From assembly GCA_023423405.1 (NCBI GenBank), contig JAFAFR010000084.1, forward strand, positions 124,001 to 188,000: 64,000 nucleotides of DNA. Reading direction: 5' to 3'. Source of the DNA: Bacteroidota bacterium. GTDB lineage: Bacteria > Bacteroidota > Bacteroidia > Chitinophagales > Chitinophagaceae. Positions 54,598 to 61,519 of this stretch are shown piece after piece. Position 1 is the stretch's first letter. Each line of letters starts with the position of its first letter. The position numbers and the translations under genes were made by a program. The notes below the pieces were generated by a model, which was not told the origin of the DNA, searched no databases, and saw only the letters and a program-made list of their open reading frames with translations.

Positions 54598-55658
54598 ACG
54601 CAATCCGACAATTCTTCCGCAAACCCTTTTTCATCCGGCTCCTGCATTGGGAGTACTGGCCTTTTAATGTGGTGTACGCACCCATTCTTCCCGTATATGC
54701 CTGTATTGCCGCGCGCTGCCGTTCGCTGCTTTTTTTTAATGCCGCCAACCCGGGCATCCGGTATGGCGGTTTTCTGATGGAATCTAAAAACGAGATTTAT
54801 CAACTGATGCCCAACGGCAGCTATCCGTCAACGTTATATTTCCCGGCCGGCACTGCGCCGGAGCAGGTGCTGACGGTGGTGCAGGAAGCGGGACTTTCTT
54901 ATCCGCTGATTGCCAAACCCGATGTGGGGGCAAGGGGACAGGGGGTGCGCAAACTCAATGGCGAGGCGGACCTGCGGCAATACTGCATCGATTCCCCGCT
55001 CGATTTCCTGGTGCAGGCATTTGTGCCTTACCCCCTCGAAGCGGGCATATTTTATTACCGGATGCCGGGTGAGGAGAAGGGGCGCATAAGCGGCATCGTT
55101 AGTAAGCATTTTCCTTCGGTTAAGGGCGACGGAAAAAGCAGTCTGCGTGCGCTGGCGGCTGCAGAAGAACGGTACATCCTGCAGTTGCCCGACCTGGAAA
55201 AGATCCTGGGCCCGGCGCTCGATCGTGTGCCGGCAAAAGGAGAGGAGGTGGAACTGCTGCCTTTCGGCAATCACGCGCGCGGTGCGCTTTTTTTGGATCA
55301 TTCGCACCTGGCCGATGAAGCGTTGACAGAAGTCATTGACCGGCTCTGCCGCCAGGTGGAGGGATTTTATTACGGCCGTCTTGATATCCGTTTTCGCAGT
55401 TGGGAAGGACTTCGCGAGGGCCGCGATTTTTCGGTCATTGAACTGAATGCTTCCGGCTCCGAGCCCACGCATATTTATGATCCGGCGCATAGTATTTTCT
55501 TTGGGTGGAAGGAGATCATCCGGCATTGGCGCATACTGGCGCGGATCAGTCGTGCCAACCACCGCAGGGGCATTCCTTACCTTAGCTGGCAGGAAGGCCG
55601 CCGCATGTTCCGCGAGCAGGCGGCATTTGAAAAAAAGATCAGGACCATCCATGTGTAA
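54594..55658 (+). CDS. ATP-grasp domain protein
   Basis: 354 residues. An N-terminal region (LLHWEYWPFNVVYAPILPVYA) with hydrophobic stretches is typical of a Bacteroidota ATP-grasp family often labelled D-alanine ligase-like. ATP-grasp features: IAKPDVGARGQGVRKL (nucleotide-binding loop), GDGKSSLRAL, and the metal-binding FYYGRLDIRF with SVIELNASGSEPTH. It would join an acid to an amine with ATP, but the substrate is unknown. Overlaps NRDE by 4 nt and the LysE-type gene by 8 nt. Confidence 0.8.
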   Translation: MNAIRQFFRKPFFIRLLHWEYWPFNVVYAPILPVYACIAARCRSLLFFNAANPGIRYGGFLMESKNEIYQLMPNGSYPSTLYFPAGTAPEQVLTVVQEAGLSYPLIAKPDVGARGQGVRKLNGEADLRQYCIDSPLDFLVQAFVPYPLEAGIFYYRMPGEEKGRISGIVSKHFPSVKGDGKSSLRALAAAEERYILQLPDLEKILGPALDRVPAKGEEVELLPFGNHARGALFLDHSHLADEALTEVIDRLCRQVEGFYYGRLDIRFRSWEGLREGRDFSVIELNASGSEPTHIYDPAHSIFFGWKEIIRHWRILARISRANHRRGIPYLSWQEGRRMFREQAAFEKKIRTIHV

Positions 55659-56280
55659 CCTGCTGCTGATATTTTTTGCCGGCCTCGGCATCAGTTTCCT
55701 GGGAAGCCTGCCGTTGGGTGCCCTGAACATGACCGCCATGCAGATTGCTGTTACGGAAAACACGCGCAGAGCCTGCTGGTTTGCGCTGGGCGTGGCGTTG
55801 GTGGAAATTGCTTACGTGCGCCTGAGCCTGAAGGGGATCGACTGGATCATGGGCCATAAAAAATGGTTCACCATAATGGAGTGGGCCACGGTGCTGGTTT
55901 TCCTGGCACTTGGTATCAGCAGCCTGCTGGCCGCCCGGCGTGGTGGCAAAGAGGGAAAACACCTGCTCCTGCGCAGCGGGCTGCCGCGTTTTACACTGGG
56001 GCTCACTATGAGCGCCATCAATCCGGCGCAGATCCCATTCTGGTTCATCTGGAGCAGTTACCTTTTCAGCATCGGCTGGTTGCAAAGCAGCAGCGCCTGT
56101 TTCAACATATATACTATTGGAATAGGCGTAGGCACTACCGTTAGTTTACTGCTTTTTGTGTACGGCGGCCGCTGGCTGGTGAACCGGCTGCAGGCCAGCC
56201 AGCGTACACTGGGCATAGTGGTAGGGTGGATTTTTTTGATATCGGCGGGTATACAGTTGTACAGGGTGGTTGGGAAATGA
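55651..56280 (+). CDS. LysE family translocator
   Basis: Small-molecule exporter of the LysE/RhtB family, 209 residues, about six membrane helices. The start MCNLLLIFFAGLGISFLGSL is followed by PLGALNMTAMQIA, the family's first-loop pattern, and INPAQIPFWFIWSSYL. Family members export amino acids or related compounds. ATG at 55651 lies inside the 3' end of the ATP-grasp gene. Together these suggest a make-and-export unit; the product is unknown. Confidence 0.82.
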   Translation: MCNLLLIFFAGLGISFLGSLPLGALNMTAMQIAVTENTRRACWFALGVALVEIAYVRLSLKGIDWIMGHKKWFTIMEWATVLVFLALGISSLLAARRGGKEGKHLLLRSGLPRFTLGLTMSAINPAQIPFWFIWSSYLFSIGWLQSSSACFNIYTIGIGVGTTVSLLLFVYGGRWLVNRLQASQRTLGIVVGWIFLISAGIQLYRVVGK

Positions 56281-56306
56281 TGTTAAGTGGAAAACGGGCA
56301 GGGGAA

Positions 56307-56684
56307 TCAGGCATGTTCTAATAAAAAATCGGCTTCTATTTTCAGTATTTTATAAACACCTTTCAAAAAACTGACATCGGGTTTTCTTTTGCCGGCTAAA
56401 ATTTCAGATACTTTCGATTGCCCTATACCGATTTCTGCCGCCAGTTTTGCCTGGGTCATTTTACGCTCAAACATTTTTACCTCCACCACTCTAATAATTG
56501 TTTCCGGCTCTTTTTGGGGTTTCAGGCCCAATACTTCGTCTTCATACTTTTCCGCCGCAACAGACATTGCAGCGAGCTTTTTGAGCTCCGCCGCAGACAA
56601 ATTGGATTCACCTTTGTCCATTAGCTTGTATATCGCCAGCATGGTTTCATGATAAGCCTTCCTGGAATTAATTTCGTATTTCAT
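56307..56684 (-). CDS. higA: HigA-type antitoxin (Xre-family)
   Basis: 125 residues. An N-terminal helical part (AYHETMLAIYKLMDKGE) and a C-terminal Xre helix-turn-helix (MTQAKLAAEIGIGQSKVSEIL) as in HigA. Binds its own promoter together with the toxin and neutralises HigB. An in-frame GTG at 56690 sharing a base with the toxin stop is another possible start; the ATG at 56684 is preferred. Toxin-first gene order is characteristic of higBA. Confidence 0.88.
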   Translation of the reverse strand: MKYEINSRKAYHETMLAIYKLMDKGESNLSAAELKKLAAMSVAAEKYEDEVLGLKPQKEPETIIRVVEVKMFERKMTQAKLAAEIGIGQSKVSEILAGKRKPDVSFLKGVYKILKIEADFLLEHA

Positions 56685-56689
56685 ACGCA

Positions 56690-56995
56690 CTATTTTTTAA
56701 AGGTGATTTTATTCGCTTTTATCTTATCGTATTCCTTATGCGTTCCGATAAAAAGAATAAACACCGTTCTTACCTTAAAAATGATCAAAGCCACTAACCG
56801 GTATTGATTTCCCTTGATGTCAAAAACATACCTGTCATTTCCTACACTGTCAACTGTATTAAAAGTTTTCTTCACCTCGCTAAAGTCTTTCCAGTCTGCA
56901 ATTTTTGTATCGCTATACCATTTCTCCAGGGAATTTTCAACAGCCGGATACTTTTGAATGAAAGCCTGGAGAATAGCTTTGGAAATGATCACCAT
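56690..56995 (-). CDS. higB: HigB-type mRNA interferase toxin
   Basis: 101 residues. Ribosome-dependent mRNA-cleaving toxin of the HigB family. Diagnostic parts: WYSDTKIADWKDFSEVKKTF, SVGNDRYVFDIKGNQYRLVA and VFILFIGTHKEYDKI. Operon of two genes with HigA downstream. It has a promoter at 57011-57018 and a large inverted repeat further upstream, probably the HigA operator. Confidence 0.92.
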   Translation of the reverse strand: MVIISKAILQAFIQKYPAVENSLEKWYSDTKIADWKDFSEVKKTFNTVDSVGNDRYVFDIKGNQYRLVALIIFKVRTVFILFIGTHKEYDKIKANKITFKK

Positions 56996-57010
56996 TTTTC
57001 ATCTTATTGA

Positions 57011-57018
57011 CAAAAATA
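57011..57018 (-). promoter_or_regulatory. Promoter -7 element for higBA
   Basis: Minus strand TATTTTTG, exact TAnnTTTG match, 16 nt upstream of the higB ATG. Confidence 0.6.
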
Positions 57019-57026
57019 AATAAAAT

Positions 57027-57059
57027 TTCCATATTCAGATATTTTATCTGAATATGGAA
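57027..57059. promoter_or_regulatory. 14-bp-armed palindrome, probable HigA operator
   Basis: Arms TTCCATATTCAGAT and ATCTGAATATGGAA, perfectly complementary, 5-nt centre ATTTT. Lies over the expected -33 position of the higBA promoter, so bound antitoxin would block polymerase. It could also form a hairpin, but no T run suits a terminator for either strand. Confidence 0.65.
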
Positions 57060-57117
57060 GCATGACTTTTGGCTATTATCCCGACTTGTAAGGGCAGGCT
57101 CCCCCGCTCAACTATTT

Positions 57118-58095
57118 TTAGTAAATATACTCCGCATACACGGCTGTTATCGGGTAGGCCGGCTCCACCACCGACACCGTCAGCGGCAACCCATCCTCAT
57201 TCACCGTATGCGTCAGCTCATACACGATCGCGTCCAGGTTCCCCGCTGTTCCATAGGCCGATTCAATACGGGTAGGATGGAAGGGACTGCTGTAGAATAA
57301 AGTGAACAGATCGTATTCCTCCATCAACGGAAAACTGAACAGCCGCGCCAGGTGATCCATAGAGGCATCGCTGCCCAGCAGTATACGGCGGAACACATCT
57401 GTCGTTCCCGCTTCAATACCGCTGCCGTATTCAAATTTCACACTCGCGATGCTGCCCTGGTCATCACTGCCAGTCTTCTCCTTCAGACTGCCATCGGCAT
57501 TATAACTGTAGGTATACACCCAGGTGCTTCCCCCGGAAGAAACAGTAGTTTCCTGCAACAGGCGATCATCCGCACCATACCGATACTGCGCCTGCGATAC
57601 ATGCGCCACATCCGGCGAGGACGACAGATAAAGATGGGTCTCCACCTCAATTAACCGGTCCGGTGCCGCGCCGTTGAATGTATAAAAAGCCGTATCGCGT
57701 GTTTGGGCATCGGCATCTTCGGTAACAATGTAGGCAATGCTGTTGTCGGTCCGGCGGCTGATCGTGAATTTCCTGCGGAACGCATCGCCTTCGCTATAAT
57801 ACCAGGTTACCGCTTCCAGTCCGGCTTTCTCGTTGTAGCTGGCGCGTATCCAGGGACGGTTATCGGTTTTTCTTACAAAAGCCAGTTGTCGCAGGGGACT
57901 GTCCACTGTAATAGTGTATGCTGTTTCCGGCTCGCCTTCATAAGCAATCGTAAATTCTTTGGGAAGATGCGCTACCAGCGTTGAATCCACTGGTGGATCA
58001 ACAGGCTGTTCACTGGAAGGGCTGCAGGCAGGTGTTACAAAGAAAAGGGCTATAGGAAGGGCGATCAGAGTAAGTCTTTTTGCTGAGCGGTACAT
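57118..58095 (-). CDS. Lipoprotein of unknown function
   Basis: 325 residues with a lipoprotein signal (IALPIALFFVTPACSPSS, lipobox TPAC). The mature part is beta-rich, with repeated short strands such as TVSSGGSTWVYTYSYNADGSLKE and SVKFEYGSGIEAGTTDV, reminiscent of Bacteroidota proteins that carry YD-like strand repeats. No family is recognised. It follows a 359-nt region with a promoter-like element and inverted repeats, and is the only gene on that unit. Confidence 0.75.
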   Translation of the reverse strand: MYRSAKRLTLIALPIALFFVTPACSPSSEQPVDPPVDSTLVAHLPKEFTIAYEGEPETAYTITVDSPLRQLAFVRKTDNRPWIRASYNEKAGLEAVTWYYSEGDAFRRKFTISRRTDNSIAYIVTEDADAQTRDTAFYTFNGAAPDRLIEVETHLYLSSSPDVAHVSQAQYRYGADDRLLQETTVSSGGSTWVYTYSYNADGSLKEKTGSDDQGSIASVKFEYGSGIEAGTTDVFRRILLGSDASMDHLARLFSFPLMEEYDLFTLFYSSPFHPTRIESAYGTAGNLDAIVYELTHTVNEDGLPLTVSVVEPAYPITAVYAEYIY

Positions 58096-58108
58096 GGATT
58101 AAAGGTTT

Positions 58109-58228
58109 TGATGAAGCCGGAACTCGAAATGGGGTTATTATATCCGCCGCCGCCGATGATTTGAAACACTATATTGAATCGGTGATAACGAACAGGTTTA
58201 GATTAAAATAAAAGACCCGGCTTCATCA
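58109..58228. repeat. 12-bp inverted repeats 96 nt apart in lipoprotein leader
   Basis: TGATGAAGCCGG at 58109-58120 and CCGGCTTCATCA at 58217-58228, perfectly inverted. They lie in the 5' leader of the lipoprotein gene and could pair in its mRNA. The same 58217-58228 arm also overlaps a possible terminator hairpin (see next entry). Confidence 0.55.
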
Positions 58229-58260
58229 CCAGCATCTTATCTGGGAGAGGAAGTACCGGG
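58204..58260 (-). terminator. Possible terminator or leader hairpin after receptor gene
   Basis: On the minus strand CCCGG-TA-CTTC can pair with GAAGCCGGG (9 bp with a 2-nt bulge, long loop), followed by TCTTTTATTTT. It lies about 200 nt after the receptor gene's stop and also downstream of the candidate promoter at 58272. Confidence 0.35.
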
Positions 58261-58271
58261 ACAGCACAAAT

Positions 58272-58279
58272 CAAATATA
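58272..58279 (-). promoter_or_regulatory. Candidate promoter -7 element for lipoprotein gene
   Basis: Minus strand TATATTTG. Fits the consensus and would give a leader of about 170 nt for the lipoprotein gene. No clear -33 partner. Confidence 0.4.
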
Positions 58280-58419
58280 CTTAATATTCTATGAACAGGA
58301 TACAACTGGAACAATACTTTTCTGCCGACAGGCTTCTGAAAGTGGCTTTTTGTTAGGTTGGATGGGAGCGGATCTATTAGCTTATAGCAATGCAAAAGAT
58401 CGGTTCCCGGCGGCGCCAA

Positions 58420-58448
58420 CCCCAAACCCCAAACTCCAAACCCCAAAC
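58420..58448. repeat. Heptanucleotide repeat (CCCCAAA) just past the receptor gene
   Basis: Four near-copies of CCCCAAA (one reads CTCCAAA), directly after the receptor stop. The minus strand has four G runs and could fold as a G-quadruplex-like structure. The remainder of 58096-58454 has no gene. Confidence 0.6.
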
Positions 58449-58454
58449 CTTCCT

Positions 58455-61109
58455 CTAAAACTGCGTTCCCTCCGTTGCGTTCTGCATGTTCTGCATCTCA
58501 CCACGAATATTCTTACGCTTGAACAAAGCCGTATCAAACTTGCCGAAGCGCCAGGAGAAATTCAGCCGCAGGTACTGCGGGTCGCGGCGGCGGCTCGCAT
58601 CCTGCACAAAATAATCTGACTCGCTGTGCACCTGGTAAAGGCGCGTGCGAAAGATATCGCTGAAAGTCAGCGTCACCGCCGCCGTACGGTTCTTCAGGAA
58701 CTCATAGCGGAAGCTGAGGTCCACGAAATAATTCGGCTTCACATAACCCTGCGCCGTATTGATGGGACCACCCATCATACCGCCGCCAAATCTTCCACCG
58801 CCGCTCCCGGAGCCACCGGGCGGCAGAATGGTTTTGGAATTGTATTCACCGCTGAGCTGTATCGTAAAATTCTTCGGCAGTTTGAAATTGTTGTTCAGCT
58901 TGAAGAAATAACTGAAAAGCGCATCCTGCGCAGCCACGCTGGCATCTTCGTAATCGATCTTGCTCGCATACAGGTTGAGGTTAGACGTGAGCTCCCACCA
59001 TTTTTTGATGCTCGTTTTGCCCGTGAGTTCCAGTCCGCCTACAAAACTGCTGTTTGCATTCTCCCAGGTATTGATCAGCACCTGCTCACCCGTAACGGGA
59101 TTGGTTTCGGTTTGCTGCACCCGCGTGATCTGGTTATTGGTATGCTTGAAATACAGCGAAGAAAGAAAAGTATTGTTGTTCTCAAAGGTCTTCTGGTAGC
59201 TCATTTCAAAGGAATTGGTGAACTCCGGGCGAAGATCCGGGTTGCCCCTGCTGAGGTTCAGCGAATCGGAATAATCCGTGAAAGGGAAGAGCTGGAAAAA
59301 ATTCGGCCGGTTCACGCGGCGCGTATAGCTGAACTGCAGGCTCTGGTCGTTGCCCAGGTCGTAGCTCAGGAAAACACTGGGGAAAAGGCTGATCGGGAAA
59401 CTGTTGCTAAAGCTGCTGCTGCTGTCCTTGCCACCCTGGGTAGTGGTGTACACGGTGCCTTCATACGACGACGATTCTGCGCGTAGGCCTACCTGGTAGC
59501 CCAGCTTTTTGTACTTGTTGGTAAAAGAAACATATCCCGCATATACCTGGTCGTTGTTCTCGTACCGCGAGCTCAGTTGGGGAATGACCACAACGCTGCC
59601 ATCGGGCAGTTGCTGCGACAGTACATTTTCATTGTCCACCGTGCGGAACTGCGCGCGCAGCCCCATTTCCAGCTTGGCGGTTTCGGTGAGCGGGTTCACG
59701 AAATCGGTTTGCGCAATGACGAAACGGTTGCGCCCGCTGCCGTCCTGCAACTGGTTGAAGGTTTTGTACTGCGAAGGCACGCCGGCATCGGGATAGGTAT
59801 GGGTGAGAATATTGTTGTGGTTTTCGTTCCTGCTCTGGTTGAAATTCAGGTCGGCCGTCCATTCCTTACCCGCCTTTGCGAAATTGTGCTTGAAGCCGAG
59901 CGTGGCGCCGGTATTCTGGAACTGTCCTTTGGTATTGGAATTCCGCTGGCTGTACGACTGCAGCGGGTTGCCACTCTCCAGTGTATCCACATAGATATCA
60001 CTTACCATATTCGGACGGAACTGGCCCCGTACCAGGCTCACGGAAGCCGTAAGCGTATTGCGGTTGTCGATCAGGTAATCGGCGCCAAAACGGCCAAACC
60101 CAAAATAACCCTTCATGTTATTTTTATCGTACTGGGTCAGGTAGGTATTGGGATCGCCGAAAAGCGTGGTCCTCTCAGTTTTGCCGTTGGAGATCGATTT
60201 ACGCTGGCCATAGTTTACGTTGGCAAAAAAGTTCACCTTGTTCTGGCGGATATTAATATCGCCGCCGAGGTTGGGCTGGGCGCGCATATCAATGCCCGCA
60301 CGCAGGCTGCCGCTGTAACCCACTTTCTTGTTCTTCTTCAGTACAATATTAAGAATGCCGGCAGTGCCGCCCGAAGCATCGAATTTGGCAGAAGGATTGG
60401 TGATCACTTCCACAGAAGAAATGGCATCGGCGGGGATCTGCTCCAGGGTGAGGGTACTGGGACGGCCATCCACATAGATCTGCGGACTCGAATTGCGCAG
60501 GGTCACGTTGCCGTCAATGTCCACCTGCAACGAGGGCACATTCTTCATCACATCCACAGCCGTACCGCCGGTGGAATTGAGGTTCTTTTCCACGTTGAAT
60601 ACCTTGCGATCGATGGCGGCGGTCATGGTAGGTTTGGAACCGGTTACCACTACATTTTCCAGGGTCTTGGCATCGGCCTCCAGTTTGATATTGCCGAGGT
60701 CTTTGTCGGCGCCGGCCAGTGCGCGCGACATATCACCACCCATCCTGACATCGAAGGAAAGTTTCTGGTCGATCTCCTTAAACCCGATGGCGGTCACTTT
60801 CAAACGATAGGCAGCAGCTATGGCCAGTCCCTCGAAACTGAAATTTCCTCTTTTATCGGTGAGCATACCGTTCACGATGGTGTCGCGGCGCTTGCGGGTG
60901 AGGGTATCGAACTTGCTTTGGATGAGCTGCACCGACACCGCCTCGATACCTTTATTGGTGGAAGCGTCCACGATCCTGCCATAAAAACGGCCAATGTTCA
61001 TGGCAGCGCCGCCGCCGGGGCCTCGCCCGGCGCCCATACCGCCCGGAACCTGGGCCGACAGTGATAAAATGGAAAAGACGAAAAGGGTAGATATGATAAA
61101 TTTCTTCAT
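58455..61109 (-). CDS. TonB-dependent-receptor-like outer-membrane beta-barrel protein
   Basis: 884 residues. Order: signal peptide (MKKFIISTLFVFSILSLSAQ), a carboxypeptidase-regulatory-like beta domain (GRIVDASTNKGIEAVSVQLIQ), a plug-like region (NVVVTGSKPTMTAAIDRKVF and VDGRPSTLTLEQIPADAISSVE), then a large beta-barrel rich in aromatic and Asn residues. The last barrel strand ends near residue 870, followed by a short tail. No SusD partner gene is next to it, so it is not part of a standard polysaccharide utilisation pair. Substrate unknown. A Gly/Pro-rich stretch (PPGGSGSGGGRFGGG) sits in an extracellular loop. Confidence 0.9.
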   Translation of the reverse strand: MKKFIISTLFVFSILSLSAQVPGGMGAGRGPGGGAAMNIGRFYGRIVDASTNKGIEAVSVQLIQSKFDTLTRKRRDTIVNGMLTDKRGNFSFEGLAIAAAYRLKVTAIGFKEIDQKLSFDVRMGGDMSRALAGADKDLGNIKLEADAKTLENVVVTGSKPTMTAAIDRKVFNVEKNLNSTGGTAVDVMKNVPSLQVDIDGNVTLRNSSPQIYVDGRPSTLTLEQIPADAISSVEVITNPSAKFDASGGTAGILNIVLKKNKKVGYSGSLRAGIDMRAQPNLGGDINIRQNKVNFFANVNYGQRKSISNGKTERTTLFGDPNTYLTQYDKNNMKGYFGFGRFGADYLIDNRNTLTASVSLVRGQFRPNMVSDIYVDTLESGNPLQSYSQRNSNTKGQFQNTGATLGFKHNFAKAGKEWTADLNFNQSRNENHNNILTHTYPDAGVPSQYKTFNQLQDGSGRNRFVIAQTDFVNPLTETAKLEMGLRAQFRTVDNENVLSQQLPDGSVVVIPQLSSRYENNDQVYAGYVSFTNKYKKLGYQVGLRAESSSYEGTVYTTTQGGKDSSSSFSNSFPISLFPSVFLSYDLGNDQSLQFSYTRRVNRPNFFQLFPFTDYSDSLNLSRGNPDLRPEFTNSFEMSYQKTFENNNTFLSSLYFKHTNNQITRVQQTETNPVTGEQVLINTWENANSSFVGGLELTGKTSIKKWWELTSNLNLYASKIDYEDASVAAQDALFSYFFKLNNNFKLPKNFTIQLSGEYNSKTILPPGGSGSGGGRFGGGMMGGPINTAQGYVKPNYFVDLSFRYEFLKNRTAAVTLTFSDIFRTRLYQVHSESDYFVQDASRRRDPQYLRLNFSWRFGKFDTALFKRKNIRGEMQNMQNATEGTQF

Positions 61110-61263
61110 ATGTGTTTGAATCGACCTGCAAATTTCCGAAAATCAGGCTCCGCGCAAAAAACAAATGGATGAATGGTAGCAGGAAAGTTGCAGGCGGCCC
61201 ATATCGGCGGCCACCCAACCGGCAGGCGGAAAAAGGAGCCCGGCGAAGGCATGGTGCAGGGCA

Positions 61264-61290
61264 AAAAAATCCCCGCGGGTGAGCGGGGAG
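61264..61290 (-). terminator. Terminator after tRNA-His
   Basis: On the minus strand TCCCCGC / GCGGGGA stem with a 6-nt loop and seven T residues, 15 nt past the tRNA 3' end. Confidence 0.85.
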
Positions 61291-61304
61291 TCTTTTAAAA
61301 GGAG

Positions 61305-61379
61305 GGAGGCTGATGGGTTTCGAACCCACGGCCTTCAGTGCCACAAACTGACGCTCTAACCTACTGAGCTACAGCCTCC
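61305..61379 (-). tRNA. tRNA-His (GTG)
   Basis: Cloverleaf read on the minus strand: G-1, acceptor GAGGCTG / CAGCCTC, D stem GCTC / GAGC, anticodon stem TCAGT / ACTGA with loop TTGTGGC (anticodon GTG), T stem GTGGG / CCCAT with loop TTCGAAA. Position 73 is C, pairing with the encoded extra G at -1, the identity element of histidine tRNA. The 3' CCA is not encoded and must be added after transcription. Confidence 0.95.
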
Positions 61380-61390
61380 ATAAGGGGGCA

Positions 61391-61422
61391 CAAAAATAGG
61401 TAAAAAACTGAAACCGCCTCAA
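61391..61422 (-). promoter_or_regulatory. Promoter for tRNA-His
   Basis: On the minus strand TTG (61422-61420), a 21-nt spacer and TATTTTTG (61398-61391). Start near 61386, just ahead of the mature tRNA. Confidence 0.65.
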
Positions 61423-61506
61423 CAGCCGGCAAAAAATATTGCTTGCCGCCCATCATAATCACATGTTAATTGGACACAGTTGCAACAAGCCATGTTCAAT
61501 TATCGT

Positions 61507-61514
61507 TATTTTTG
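61507..61514 (+). promoter_or_regulatory. Promoter -7 element for ctp-like gene
   Basis: TATTTTTG followed by G, matching TAnnTTTG, 5 nt before the ATG at 61520. Transcription would begin at or just before the start codon. Confidence 0.5.
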
Positions 61515-61519
61515 GTAGA

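Noticed and set aside
59577..61064. 495-codon plus-strand frame opposite the beta-barrel receptor
   Set aside because: Antisense shadow; His/Gly/Ile-rich and no motif.
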